Below are positions 1 through 10,402 of a stretch of DNA of 20,000 bases, piece after piece (the first letter of the stretch is position 1; every line of letters begins with the position of its first letter). Position numbers and translations under genes: made by a program. The notes under the pieces are model-generated. The model was not told the origin of the DNA. It did no database searches and saw only the letters and a program-made list of their open reading frames with translations. This DNA comes from Chrysomallon squamiferum (Eukaryota > Mollusca > Gastropoda > Neomphalida > Peltospiridae): NCBI GenBank assembly GCA_012295275.1, contig CM022669.1, positions 15,412,672 to 15,432,671 of the forward strand, read 5' to 3'.

Positions 1-389
1 TTCCGCTTAACGAATACGCAGGAATTAAATCTGTTACAATTACGATAAAACTGCCGCTTACAAAGTAGCCTCGTTATACAAAGTAGATTATATGATGTAT
101 CAGGTTTCTTCTCTAACAGGTGGCGTCTACTAAAACTGATCAGAATATGGCTCATATTGTTTTGTTCTAACAGACAGCTGTGAATCTCTATGAAGTGCTT
201 TACAATTGTTATTTTTGAATTGTTGTATACAAGTAAACTGCGGTATAATGATATCAGTGAGTATTAGCTTTTTAACAAGAAATGATACTGCCCTATACAT
301 TTTTATAGAATAAAAAAAAAATTAAAAAAAATTAAAAATAAAAGAAAATGTCACATATATTATAATTTGAGATCTCAATATTTCTAACA

Positions 390-409
390 ATATATATATA
401 TATATATAT
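390..409. repeat. (TA)n microsatellite
   Basis: About ten uninterrupted AT/TA dinucleotides, flanked by ordinary AT-rich sequence. This is a simple repeat with no other visible structure. Confidence 0.95.
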
Positions 410-1796
410 GTTTCAGTATGTGTGGTTTGAAGAAAAGTTTTAAAAAGTATTATTACGTTTAAAAACAATTTTTTTTAACAGTGTAGGCAGATGTACGGTT
501 AATTAAGTTTTAAAACATCATATTAGTTATATCCCATAGAAAAAAAAAGATATAAAAAGAATTGCTCTGATTTTACAAAAACGGTTTGAGGATCTGATGT
601 ATTTTAAAACATATGAATCTTTAAAGCACTATCTAAAATATGAGGGATCCTCAAAACACACCCTGCACCTGATTTTATTACAGTTTCCAGTCCACAAAGC
701 TTTTAAAAAACCAGCCTTGCGTACACAGCGTGTATTTACTTTGCATCCAGGAAATATGATAACTGTCTTGTACTGTAGTGAAAAATAACAGTTACAAAAG
801 TAGAAGAGAAATAATGAAAAAGGACACATGTAATAAATAACATTATTAACGTTTGTTATAGAAAAATGTGACAAAGCATCACTTGCAACTGAGACGTTTG
901 TGTTTTATCAGCAAGCTTTGCTAGAAGCTTTTGCAATAATAATGATGATAATAATAATATGTTTATTATATTAGCTCTGTTTTTTTTTGTGTTTTTTTTT
1001 TACAGTGAGCACTGTCGTATTTGCACATTACAATAAAAACCTTTGATTTGAAATTCATAGGCGATGTACATTCAGAAAAAAAAAAATATATATATGTATA
1101 TGTATTTTTATGAGTTCTACGCTAATATCACAACCTGTGATAAGTTCCATATCAAAGGTCACGTCCTGCAATTAGCGAATGTCTTTAAGATGGGCGATTC
1201 TGGTGCCGATAACTGGAATCGGTGGTTGCGATATGAGTTCATGCTTTCCAGCCGCATAGACATCAGAGTTGAAAGGCATGTGAATTGAGAGAAAGAGATA
1301 AACACAGACATTGAGCTTCTTAATCTCTTTTTTTTTTTTTTTTAATAGCTCTTTTCTATTTTACGATATATAATATCTGTCGAAGCTGTTATACAATATG
1401 CACTATCCATTTCCAAGTAAAATGGTTTACAAAGGTGGTTAATATATTTCCATACATTTTCCATAACAACTGAAGATTCATTATGAACTATGGTGTTGTT
1501 TGAATAATATTTCATTTCTTCCAACAACTACAAGTGCTTTAATTTCATTACCAAATGTTTCCTTGGATTATGAATATTGGTCTGAATTTTTACCAACGTT
1601 TGCAGATTTTAAATGCTTGCTTAAAATTACCCAGGGTTACTTGAACTTCCAGCGTTGAATTGCATTATCAATGTTACACTGGACTGCTAACGTTTTATTT
1701 TAGTTTCAAATATTTTTTTAACTTGCCATTACCACGTTCCCTTAACCAGAGACAGCACTGGATCTCTGAAACAGAAGACATTGGCGGCTGTAAATT

Positions 1797-1830
1797 TTAT
1801 TTTATTTTATTTATTTATTTATTTTTATTA
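1797..1830 (-). terminator. Cluster of AATAAA polyadenylation hexamers
   Basis: On the minus strand this stretch reads as several overlapping AATAAA hexamers (TTTATT on the given strand), about 35 to 65 nucleotides after the stop codon of the exon at 1865..2171. That is a reasonable place for a cleavage and polyadenylation signal. The stretch is also a low-complexity TTTA repeat, so the hexamers could be incidental. Confidence 0.35.
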
Positions 1831-1864
1831 TTTTTTGTTTTAATATTTTTCTCCTCAGAACAAT

Positions 1865-2171
1865 TCAGTAGGAGTTGAAGAAGCAGCACGAATTGCGCTC
1901 CGCCATGTTCAGATGTTCCTGGTGTTTTTTCTTCAGGTAGTGGTAGTTGCCGTACTCGCAGAACCTGTGGTAGCGGGTGCGGCAGAGGTCGTGACCGCAC
2001 CTCTGACACCGGCTGCTGTTGATGAGCTCTCGGTTCGACTCGCGCCTGGGGTCGGTGGTTTTGGAGGAGGAGTTAGCAGGTGTGTCGTTCGAGCAGTTTA
2101 ATGCGTGGGGACCAGGGCTTTTGAGCCTTTTGAGGGAGGTATCGGGCGACCCGGCGCCTCTTCTCCAAGAA
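1865..2171 (-). CDS. Probable terminal exon of a secreted Cys-rich peptide precursor (trissin-like?)
   Basis: Read on the minus strand, this is a last exon of 101 complete codons after one split codon (phase 2 entry), ending in TGA at 1867..1865. It is far more GC-rich than the DNA on either side, and it follows a good acceptor at 2172. Visible features, numbered within the exon: dibasic sites at R3R4, K14R15, R42R43 and K80-K82; N-glycosylation sequons at N25, N33 and N51, implying passage through the secretory pathway; C26; and a six-cysteine block C55, C58, C63, C71, C95, C96, the last pair within SCCFFNSY at the C-terminus. Cleavage after R43 would release a 58-residue six-cysteine peptide. 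The arrangement C-x2-C-G ... C ... C ... CC-F-(x)-N recalls arthropod trissin, a six-Cys neuropeptide, but the C4 to C5 distance (23 residues) is longer than in insect trissin. Cleavage at KKK would give two disulfide-linked chains. The signal peptide must lie in an exon further upstream. Alternatives are another cysteine-rich hormone or an unrelated secreted protein. I am fairly confident it is coding and not confident of the family. Confidence 0.55.
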
Positions 2172-2211
2172 CTGAAAATACACACAAACAAAATGAATGG
2201 ACGTTTTAGTG
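2172..2211 (-). other. Splice acceptor with branch-point candidate
   Basis: On the minus strand the sequence just before the exon is a pyrimidine-rich GTTTGTGTGTATTTTCAG, with the intron's final G at 2172. A branch-like CACTAAA lies at 2205..2211, about 35 nucleotides upstream, which is a normal spacing. The acceptor splits a serine codon (AG in an in-frame readthrough, T in the exon), so the entering phase is 2. The sharp composition change at this boundary is independent support for the exon start. Confidence 0.5.
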
Positions 2212-2231
2212 ATCGAATTTGTCATAGATAA

Positions 2232-3947
2232 CTCAGTAAAATCAATCTAAAGTTAAATTGGGAAAGAAAAGAAGGCGAAAAAGAAGACAAAGTACTAAAT
2301 TTTATAATCATTTTTAAAATGCAGTGAATATGATATAATACGATATAAATATAAGCATAAATATACTAATGCAATATAATATCATGATATGATACAGTAC
2401 AATACAGTGAAATATAATACAAGATAATATTATATTACATGTCATAAATATAATACATTATTACATAGCATGGCTTCAATATAATATTATATACTAACTG
2501 AATAACATCCAGTAAACAAAGCAAGCATCAGGTATACAAATATATAAAACACAGGGAAAGTGACACTGATTTGCTGTATACAGTTTCTGTTATCTACATG
2601 GAAGCAGGGGAAACCATTAGTGCAGTAGATTTGGATATGTTAGTGTTAGAAGTGGGGATTGGAGATACATGCTTGAAAAGATAACAGTTATGAGAGTGAA
2701 AGAGAAAACACTTAGAATTGAGTGGTTAAAATGAAGAAGAAGATAAAACTAAAAGTCGCAAAATCTTCTGAGTGAAGAGTAGATTTATGTCTGGTTTTAA
2801 AACTACACTTAATTGTTCTTACAGTTCTAAAATAATCTCAAGATAGAGGTTACATACTATATATTTTTTTTTTACTTTTCTGAAGAGTCTGTGCAATGAC
2901 AGGTAAATTGAAATTTCTAAGCTAACCGATATGCAAGCCATATAAATATTATTTAATAAACTTAGAATCTTTGTGTGTTTGTGTGTGGTGTTTGTGTATG
3001 TCTGTAATAACGCCTATATGGCACGGAACGGTACGTGGTATGTTATCTTTCAGGCTGGGTGTTAGAGTTCTATTATACACGTCATTCCCATCATTTTTAC
3101 ATAGTAGCATTGAAACAAAAATAAAATAATATACCTTAGACATAGACCAACAACCGAACAAACCAAATCATGCTTTGAAAACCCCAAAGCAGAGAATCAT
3201 GTAAATGTGAGTATCATGAAAAGATCAGCTCTAAAACATTCCTTAACTTTACCCCATAAATGCAAGAAGAAGGAGAAAGAAGAAGGAAACAGTTCCAGTT
3301 CTTATCAAGATGAAAGTGAAGTGAATCGTAATGAAAAGCTAATATTATTTCGCTTATCGTAACAGTTTGTCAGTCAGCGAAGAGACACTTGGTTTATCTG
3401 AGAAGCATCAAGGTATAAAGATTCCTTCTGTTTTTCAGTCTTTTGTTTATTTTTGCGTAAAGAAAACGTTTTGATGCTGAATGATGCCGCATTAGCAATT
3501 CAAAAGAGCCAAACTCTTTTTCAGTGTGTCATCAGTTATTAGAAGTGGCTAATCATAAGCCTACGGAGTATCGACTGACCAGAAACATTTTTATTTTTAT
3601 TTTTATTTTTTTATTTTTTTTATCAGTACAAAATCAGATTGCTTAATCTTGTTGTTGTTATTTTGTTCAAATGGTGGTCATTAACCCTGAAGGAAAGCTA
3701 TTACATTTAAATGGTTTCCGTACCATCAGTGTGAGTACGTAAAGTCAAGGGAAATAAAAAAAAAAAGATTTCTAGAGCCAGGCTTTTGATTTCAAATTGT
3801 GCGTTAGCTTTAATGGGTTCTTTTAAAATTAAAACTGCATTTGTTCATTGCATTTCAGATTGACTGATCGTAGTCAGAGTTCACCTTGAGAAAAATGGAA
3901 AAAATAGAAGCGGAGAGAGAGATATAACGAGAGAGACAGATAGATAG

Positions 3948-3950
<3 letters not shown>
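2232..3950. other. AT-rich noncoding DNA, probable intron
   Basis: I find no coding segment here. The interval 2321..2480 is a quasi-repetitive run of ATATAATA-like words (variants of GATATAATA and AATACAATA), which looks like a decayed AT satellite. A short GT-rich patch lies near 2973..3000 and a TTTTTA-rich patch near 3590..3630. A minus-strand open frame at 3161..2949 has a hydrophobic start but no convincing donor and no family resemblance. If the exon at 1865..2171 is real, this DNA is part of its upstream intron. Confidence 0.5.

Positions 3951-4024
<74 letters not shown>
3951..4024. repeat. (GA)n microsatellite
   Basis: About 37 perfect GA units with a degenerate GA/GATA shoulder on the left from about 3911. 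The serine-leucine open frame seen on the minus strand through this region is a translation of the repeat and not a gene. Confidence 0.97.
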
Positions 4025-4027
<3 letters not shown>

Positions 4028-4188
4028 AAAAATAAAAATATATAGAGACATAAAGTAGAGAGAAAAAAACAGATTATTCAAATGGTTTCTTATTTATTGC
4101 GTTACTTCTCTACTGAAATAAATGTTTTAACTAGCTATGTAGAGTAATGTAATTGCCAAGATGTATCATATCACACACTTAACCACAG

Positions 4189-4223
<35 letters not shown>

Positions 4224-4247
4224 TACACACACACACACACACACACA
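4189..4247. repeat. Compound (TC)n(AC)n microsatellite
   Basis: About ten TC units pass directly into about twenty AC units with one T interruption. This is a compound dinucleotide repeat. Confidence 0.95.
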
Positions 4248-4249
4248 AA

Positions 4250-5495
4250 AACACACATATAACAAATAATAATATCTTAATTATGACAGCTTTTAATGTG
4301 AAACATTTAGCTTCATTTATGCAAATACGCCAAATCTGGTATCTGAGGTGAACCGCATTTCTGGATCAAGTCTTAATATATACTTAAAATAAAAAATTAA
4401 CAATAAAAAGAAAATAAAGTAATTGTACTGAACTGATGATACAAATTAATACGTTTCAAAAGCCGGATAAACAGTTGGTATCAGTATTAACATTATTTCT
4501 ACAGTAGTGTTTTTCTACTTTCTTCTACTGAATATCCTAGGCGGAGGACAGCGCAAGTTATTAATAAACTTGCTTTTTATTTTATTTCCTCGGTTAACCG
4601 TTCCACAGAGCTATCAGAAACATACCATTCTGTTATGGAATTCCACTTAACAGTAAAACAAAACGTTAAATAAGAAATTAAAAAAAAAAAAACAAAATAG
4701 AAACGAAAAAGGAAGCGGTAATGTTGACACCTCAAATAGATAAAACTTGTTGAGCAGGAAGTAGTTGCTTGGCATTTGTGTGTGTGGGTTTTTTGTGTGG
4801 GTTTTTTCTTCAAATTACTACTGTCAAATAAATAACGTAATGATTTTATTTTGAAATCTATTTTAAGCGTTCACATTGAGCAAATTATCAGCGTATTTGA
4901 TAGTAAGAAACGATTTCTGTCTTGCGAATTAAGCGCTAAGACAAACTGGAACCGTATCAGAGATCGATTTTCTTTGAAGGAATGTGATGATTGGAACGAA
5001 AATAGATCAACGATAACATGATGATGGGGGAAAAAAAATATAGAACCAAAATCTAATTAATTATCGTATTTTGTTGCCTCGTTACGGGAGAAATAAGTAA
5101 ATATAAAATAAAATAATAAATTACAGTAATAAGAACTCTAAGTGTATTTTCTAAATAAAAAAAAAAAAAAATGGTAACATGTAATCAAAACTGTTTGAAA
5201 ATAATTTATAAACTTCTAAACGTCTTGGAATGAACTGATAAACACGTCACACTTTTTAACTGCTATCGGATAATAACAAAACAGGACTTTTGTTTTGACG
5301 CTGATGTTAAAAGAGATTGTATGCTGCTGGTACTCCGTTGGTTGCCGCTGCAGATTTGCAGCAAGTGATCTTTGATAGGTACTTTCCTATGGTGTAGAAG
5401 ACATACCACTCCTTTCACGTTTTGACTGGTTCGGGAAGTAACTCAGCGGGCGCTCTAATGAGATCCATCGTGCCTTAGGTATAAGCTCCATTCAC
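4250..5495. other. AT-rich noncoding DNA without recognised features
   Basis: No gene, RNA or transposon is recognised. The last part (about 5225..5495) has more balanced composition, including a short hairpin GCTGCA-GATT-TGCAGC near 5348..5363, and directly precedes the 161-bp tandem repeat, so it may be the edge of an unidentified repeat. Confidence 0.5.
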
Positions 5496-5498
5496 TGA

Positions 5499-5838
5499 GC
5501 TAAATATATCTCTTGAACTGTAAGGATACTGTTCTTTGTTTGACATTTTAGAACTTAATTCATTTTTAATTATATTTATTATTTGTAACCTTTTAGACAT
5601 CTTTGATTAATTTTTGCAATCATCGTCTTGATGCAGAGATATCTTTATAATATTTTTTTAGCTAAACCCATCCCTTGAAATATAGGACATTTTGTGACAT
5701 TTTAGAACTTGTTACTTCTTTTTTAAAAGATTATATTTCCTATTTGCAACAAATTAGACATCTTTGCATCATCTTAGCAGTCATCATCTTGATATAGAGA
5801 GATCTTCATAACATTTTGTGAGAAACTCCATCTAGAGA
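5499..5838. repeat. Diverged tandem repeat, period about 161 bp, about 2.1 copies
   Basis: Several words recur in the same order at a near-constant distance. GCTAAA(ta/cc)..TC(t/c)CTTGAA starts at 5499 and 5661, with a worn third start at about 5821. TGACATTTTAGAACTT occurs at 5541 and 5695. TTAGACATCTTTG occurs near 5593 and 5754. CATC(g/a)TCTTGAT occurs at 5621 and 5782. The offsets are 162, 154, 161 and 161 bases, with about 160 to the third start. The copies have drifted by point changes and small indels. This could be a small satellite or the internal repeat of an unidentified transposon. Confidence 0.75.
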
Positions 5839-6206
5839 AGATCACTAATGAAAACGTCTAGATCTAATTATGAATGTGTATGTATGATGACAGCTGTATA
5901 GCCGAATTTTTTAACAGTACTATTTAAATTTAAAAATAAAATAAAAATAAAATAAAGAAGAAGATTAATTAGAAGGACTTCTTAATACTAATAGTTCCAT
6001 GCTGTTATTAGTTTCACTGACCTGAGCATGTCTAGGTCAATCTTTGCAATCGCGTTAACAACACCCAATAGCCATTTGCACGTCCTGCTTTTGATTCATT
6101 ACAAGTTTTGCCATCGAGTCTTTTATCTTAACTTGTCACGAAGGACGAGCCACAATCCTCTTCATCATTCTTCGGCAACGGTAATATTCAGTTACCATGA
6201 CGACCA

Positions 6207-6620
6207 CAAGTATGATGACGTCAAATCATGACGACGTTCGATAACCAAGACAACCCTTAGCGGAAATGATCTACTTTTTTTTTTTTTTTTTTTTTTTTCT
6301 GTTTCCTTTTTGAATTTTTGTTTTTGTTTTTGGTATCTGTTAACATTTTTTTTTTTTTTTTATGACGATATTATGAGACCGCTAATCTTTATAAACTCTC
6401 CGCAAATCAACATGGCCGCCACTGTTACTAAATCGAATACCAGCGTTTAGTGCAGAAGACGTCATTGGTGGCAGTCTGGCCGGGGGTCGTCTGCTTCTTT
6501 GGGATCTCCTCCCGCGCTGTCCGCCCGCTGCTGCTGCTGCAATGAGACGTAGTAATCTAGTGTAAGCAACGACCGTCACACGTGACGTCATCGGGAGTGA
6601 CTGAATACGTCATCACTGGG
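6207..6620 (-). promoter_or_regulatory. CRE/E-box/CCAAT/TATA cluster, promoter candidate
   Basis: Two perfect palindromic CREB/ATF sites, TGACGTCA, lie at 6216..6223 and 6583..6590. The second overlaps an E-box, giving CACGTGACGTCA at 6579..6590. Further sites are GACGTCATTGG at 6458..6468, which on the minus strand is a CCAAT box joined to a CRE half-site, and TACGTCA at 6606..6612. Read on the minus strand, the order is CRE/E-box, CCAAT, CRE, then TATAAAGA (6395..6388), with a possible start near 6363. That spacing is typical of a cAMP-responsive animal promoter. The 6400..6600 part is GC-rich and CpG-rich against an AT-rich background. The minus-strand open frame across it is alanine/arginine-rich and starts inside the CRE, so I do not call it a gene. 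Confidence 0.35.
6275..6298. repeat. Poly(T) tract
   Basis: An uninterrupted T run of about 24. It is followed by T-rich DNA and a second run of about 16 T at 6346..6361. No target-site duplication or SINE body is seen next to either run. Confidence 0.9.
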
Positions 6621-6639
6621 TTTCATAGGGATGCTAGCT

Positions 6640-7290
6640 CTGTTACACTATTTTTGTCTTTTTGAATTATCTTTGTAAAACATTTACGGTATATTTAATA
6701 AGATAAACGTTTTCATGTATAAAAGAAATTAAATAAGTAAAATATCTTTAAGCATGAAACGAAAAGATATAGAAAGTAAATCGTATTAAGATCATCAAGT
6801 ACGAAAAATTAAAAAAAAAATTAAAAATAATATAGGAAATAAATCTTTGAGTATTATAAGGAAGAAGAAGCTCAAAATTCAAAAACCACAAACGTTATCG
6901 CAGATAAAATAAATGAACTAAACAAGAGAAAAGAGATTCAAAGTTAAAATTATGCTAGATAAGCATCAAAGGAAAAAAAAAATCAGGTTAAAAAACTAAA
7001 CCATATTTTAAAGTTATCATCTATGAAATTAATTAAAGACAAAATGTCTGAGTATGATAAGGGAAAAGATCTAGAATCTGACTGCGATGAAAATTCCTGA
7101 AAAAAAAAACTTAAGAGGAACTACGTGTTTAAAGAAAGTACTATCTCGTCATTCTAAGTTACAGATAAAATACAAGTAACTAAAAAAGAATATTTTAGAA
7201 ACTAGGTGAAAAAAAAGCTCAGAATTTGAATGAAATTGGCAGAATGCTAATTTATACGTACGATAAATATCTAAATTAAAAAGAATAAAG
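6640..7290. repeat. Purine-rich degenerate repeat region
   Basis: The given strand is strikingly rich in A and G, and variants of one phrase recur: AAA-T-TCTTTGAGTAT-ATAAGG-A near 6843, AAAATGTCTGAGTATGATAAGG near 7041, and looser versions near 6740, 6903 and 7163. They look like worn copies of a short purine-rich unit without a fixed period. No open frame of note is present. Confidence 0.4.
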
Positions 7291-7658
7291 ATGAACTAGC
7301 TAAAACCCGGTCGATGGTTTGTTTCTTTATATTTTATTTTGGTTAATATTGTAGACAGGCTAGACTACAAAAGCAATAAGTTTAAGAAATCATTACGTAT
7401 AAACAATGATTATACCTATAAGAGAAAATAGGTGTAAAAGTTATTATATAATATGTGTATAATAACCAATATGCAAAAACAACTGTATCTAATATGTGTA
7501 TATACAAACGCTGGTAGAAAATATCGTTTAATTATGACGTGTGGATCAATATGAAATATTCAGAATCTGTTAAAAATGGTATATAACAGGTAACTGAAGA
7601 TACTGCAGATTTAATAAACTACTTTTCGCTTGAACTCTATGACTCCTCTGAAGAATGA

Positions 7659-7684
7659 TTTTTTTTTTTTTTTTTTTTTTTTTT
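7659..7684. repeat. Poly(T) tract
   Basis: A T run of about 26, followed by a short GTT repeat near 7697. No associated retroelement is recognised. Confidence 0.9.
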
Positions 7685-7989
7685 GTGTTTTTGTATTGTT
7701 GTTGTTGTTCTAAAAGCAGTACAACACAGAAGAAGACTAAAAAAAACACCAGCAGGTTATTGTGAGCGGTAGGTAAAGATCACAGGAAAACCCTACAACA
7801 GCCGCACGATTTTGCGAAGTGAAAAAGCTTCGTGATAATGCAGGATTCGTTGTAGAGAAAAACAACAAGAAAAAAAAAAACAATTCCCTCCAAGAAAAGG
7901 TAATTGAAATAACAAATAAAATTAGGAGAAGAAGATAAAGAAGAAAGAGGAACAACAACAAAAAAGGTTTAGGAGACATGTACTCAGAC

Positions 7990-8012
7990 TATATATATAT
8001 ATATATATAGAC

Positions 8013-8060
<48 letters not shown>
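7990..8060. repeat. (TA)n followed by (GATA)n
   Basis: About nine TA units run into twelve or so perfect AGAT/GATA units. GATA tetranucleotide arrays are common animal microsatellites. This one also supplies a dense run of GATA-factor core sites, though that need not be functional. Confidence 0.95.
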
Positions 8061-8392
8061 TGTGAGGAACTGTTTTAATCGACAACCCTGGCCTTGAAGT
8101 AATGAAACAATATTTGCAACTGCGATAACGTTAGCAGGTGCTCAGTTTTGTAGTTTGCTAAAATGCCTTTTAAGTTTTTTCTATTATTATTATTATTATT
8201 ACAAATAACGAAACAGAAAAGTACTATTAAAAAACTTATTGCCCTATGAATGAGATAGAATTTCAGGAACCGACGGCAGAAAGTAAATACGGGTAACAGC
8301 TGTAATGTTACTGTTCGCCATTTTATTCTTCTGTTTGAAACGTATCGTTCACGTTTTCTATGGTATTTTGTCAGAAACAAAAACAGTCTGTT

Positions 8393-8408
8393 TATATATA
8401 TATATATA
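8393..8408. repeat. Short (TA)n microsatellite
   Basis: Eight TA units about 80 bases upstream of the AAT array. Confidence 0.85.
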
Positions 8409-8485
8409 ATTTATTTTTTGTTAAATTGTTGCAAGATGTTGAATTGAGTAATAACTTTAAAAGAACTAAAAAAAAACCAACAACA

Positions 8486-8541
<56 letters not shown>

Positions 8542-8564
8542 GAATAATAATAAAAATAATAATT
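8486..8564. repeat. (AAT)n microsatellite
   Basis: About eighteen perfect AAT units followed by imperfect ones (AAG, AAA variants) to about 8564. The poly-asparagine open frame across it is a translation of the repeat. Confidence 0.95.
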
Positions 8565-8688
8565 ATTTAAAAAATGCAACAACTTTGTAGTTTCTTTTCA
8601 GTGTTAGGTACTAAAGAAATTAATAACTTGTATAAGTCAGTTTAAAATACATGTACTGAAATAAAACGTTTGGGATGATAGAACAGTT

Positions 8689-8691
<3 letters not shown>

Positions 8692-8757
<66 letters not shown>

Positions 8758-8768
8758 GTGTATGTGTG
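8692..8768. repeat. (GT)n microsatellite
   Basis: About 30 nearly perfect GT units, with GC and TA interruptions only near the right end. The Cys-Val open frame through it is an artefact of the repeat. Confidence 0.97.
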
Positions 8769-9020
8769 AGTTTATTTCTAATTACGCTAAATTAGTAATT
8801 TCTAAGTCTGTGTTTTTTTTTTTTTTTAAAGTGTCCATTTTGTTAAACGCGCTATTGAGACAACCAATAATTCTCATCCGTACGGTGTTCACTCATTTAT
8901 GACTCGATTTTACAGCGCTGTTTATACAGTTAATTCTGACACTCATGAAATGTTGAGCACGAAAGAGGTGAATAACTAGGATAAAATTCTTTTAAACTAA
9001 AGAAAAAATTTAAAACTACG

Positions 9021-9042
9021 TTTTTTTTTTTTTTTTTTTTTT
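9021..9042. repeat. Poly(T) tract
   Basis: An uninterrupted run of about 22 T without any recognisable retroelement body on either side. Confidence 0.9.
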
Positions 9043-9309
9043 CATTGCTCTATAATAAAAGGTGATGAAAAAGAAATAGTTACAGATATGGTGAAAACAA
9101 GCTTGGAGAGCTGCCAGAAAATGAAGTCATGTAAAAAGTAGTGCACAATAAACAGCCATCAATTTAGACGCAGCAGATCTTTCTAATATATCTAAAATGT
9201 TCACATTAACGAGAACGTAGGCAGGATTTACGACAAGTTGAGTACCGTTTTGATAGTTCCTTGTAAATTTAATGTTTCTTTACAAATAACGGTGCAAATC
9301 TTTTTCTAG

Positions 9310-9366
9310 GGTGTGTGTGTGTGTTTGTTATGTGTGTGTGTGCGTGTGTGTGTATGTGTTTGTGTG
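9310..9366. repeat. Imperfect (GT)n microsatellite
   Basis: A GT array broken by TTTGTTA, C and A interruptions, so it is more worn than the GT array at 8692..8768. Confidence 0.9.
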
Positions 9367-9369
9367 GAA

Positions 9370-10400
9370 TGGATTTTTATTTCGTGTAAGAAAATAGATT
9401 TTATATTATATTAGTTTAGATTACGTTTCTAGCATTTCTTCAGAAGCATCATGATTTCAAAACATTTTAATTCATAGACAACTTAGGTTTCGAACATTTT
9501 CTTCATTAATCACTGCAAGGTTATTTCAGAATCGTATTATGGAGACGAACGAATATTTATAGTTTTCACACTTTCAAGATGCATTCAGAAACTTTTGACT
9601 CAAAGCGTCTGTTTCCAGAAACTATTTAAACAACCTATCTGGCTTAAAAAATATCCATAAAGCCTTCAGGCGAATATGACGGACAGACAGATTGATGGTG
9701 TGACTGAAAATAACAAACGCAGTAATTAATGTAAAAGAGGGCCTCGCACAATGACAGTTTTAATGCAATTACCGAAGTCTTTATTCCGTTCTTGTCAAGA
9801 GTCGGATAGAAATCGATCAAATCAAACGTTTACAGGCAAAGAGCTCTTCAGCTATTTCGGAACAACAAAGACAACACGAATTTGTTTCATGAGTTCTGAT
9901 GAACAAGTTTTTGTTGCTAAATATGACGATATTTGATGACTTGGAAAAACGTTGCACGAACGAAATATCCAAAATAAGAATGAGAATAAAAATAAATCAA
10001 CATGAAAAGGAAGTAGAGAAAAGAAAAGCACCCCCAAAATATCAGGACAGTGTGACCTCCGGGGTTTGAAAATACCCTGGAACGGTCTTGTGGTTCTTTA
10101 AAATTATTTTATGAATATGCAACTAAAAATATAACAATAGCAACTTTCTGAGGTAAGTAAGAAAGCCAGCAACGAATTCAGAGCATTAAATAAACAAAAA
10201 GACTAAATACTAGTGATTATGTCATTAAAATACATGGAATATTTGATTTTTTATTTCATCATTTCCTTGTTTCTTCAAAAATACGTTGGTTTTTAATCAC
10301 TGTTTTAAAAATCGAATATTTCCTTTGTGTTTCACTCAGGAATTTTGTGTGTACCTTTACCTGCAATTTTGTTCCGAGATATTAAAATGAAAATCAATTT
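9370..10400. other. AT-rich noncoding DNA without recognised features
   Basis: I see no supported gene. A 61-codon frame on the given strand at 9751..9936 is open but overlaps an equally open minus-strand frame, and its product resembles nothing I know. No transposon ends, tRNA or hairpin array are apparent. Confidence 0.5.
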
Positions 10401-10402
10401 TA

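Larger units (their letters stand above)
1..1864. other. AT-rich noncoding DNA, possible 3' flank
   Basis: I see no convincing gene here. The open frames on both strands are short (up to about 80 codons) and overlap one another, as expected by chance in AT-rich DNA. Contents include a TA microsatellite near 390, a T run at 1328..1343, and two stretches of more balanced composition at about 630..780 and 1108..1290 that I cannot assign to any family. A TCAAAGGTCA nuclear-receptor-type half-site lies at 1152..1161. If the minus-strand exon at 1865..2171 is real, the right end of this segment is its 3' UTR and downstream flank. Confidence 0.6.

Noticed and set aside
1913-2101. Plus-strand open frame of 62 codons with a hydrophobic start, opposite the Cys-rich exon
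   Set aside because: It is antisense to the better-supported minus-strand exon and is rich in V, A and G because of the GC-rich complement. It has no family resemblance.
2949-3161. Minus-strand 70-codon frame with a hydrophobic start, considered as the signal-peptide exon for 1865..2171
   Set aside because: The only decent donor (AAG|GTATAT) falls right after the ATG in phase 0, not the phase 2 required, and the tail is a GT-repeat translation.
5432-5489. tRNA-like A box (TAACTCAGCGGG) and B-box-like GGTATAAGCTCC, suggesting a tRNA-derived SINE
   Set aside because: The spacing is short, the B box has several mismatches, and no D-arm or acceptor stem can be formed.
6382-6591. Minus-strand 69-codon frame across the GC-rich CRE region
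   Set aside because: The start codon lies inside the CRE palindrome, and the product is an Ala/Arg-rich reading of a CTG-type repeat and GC-rich DNA. The region is better explained as regulatory.
9751-9936. Plus-strand 61-codon frame with an acceptor-like TTTACAG inside it
   Set aside because: There is no composition change, no homology and no partner exon, and the opposite strand is open as well.
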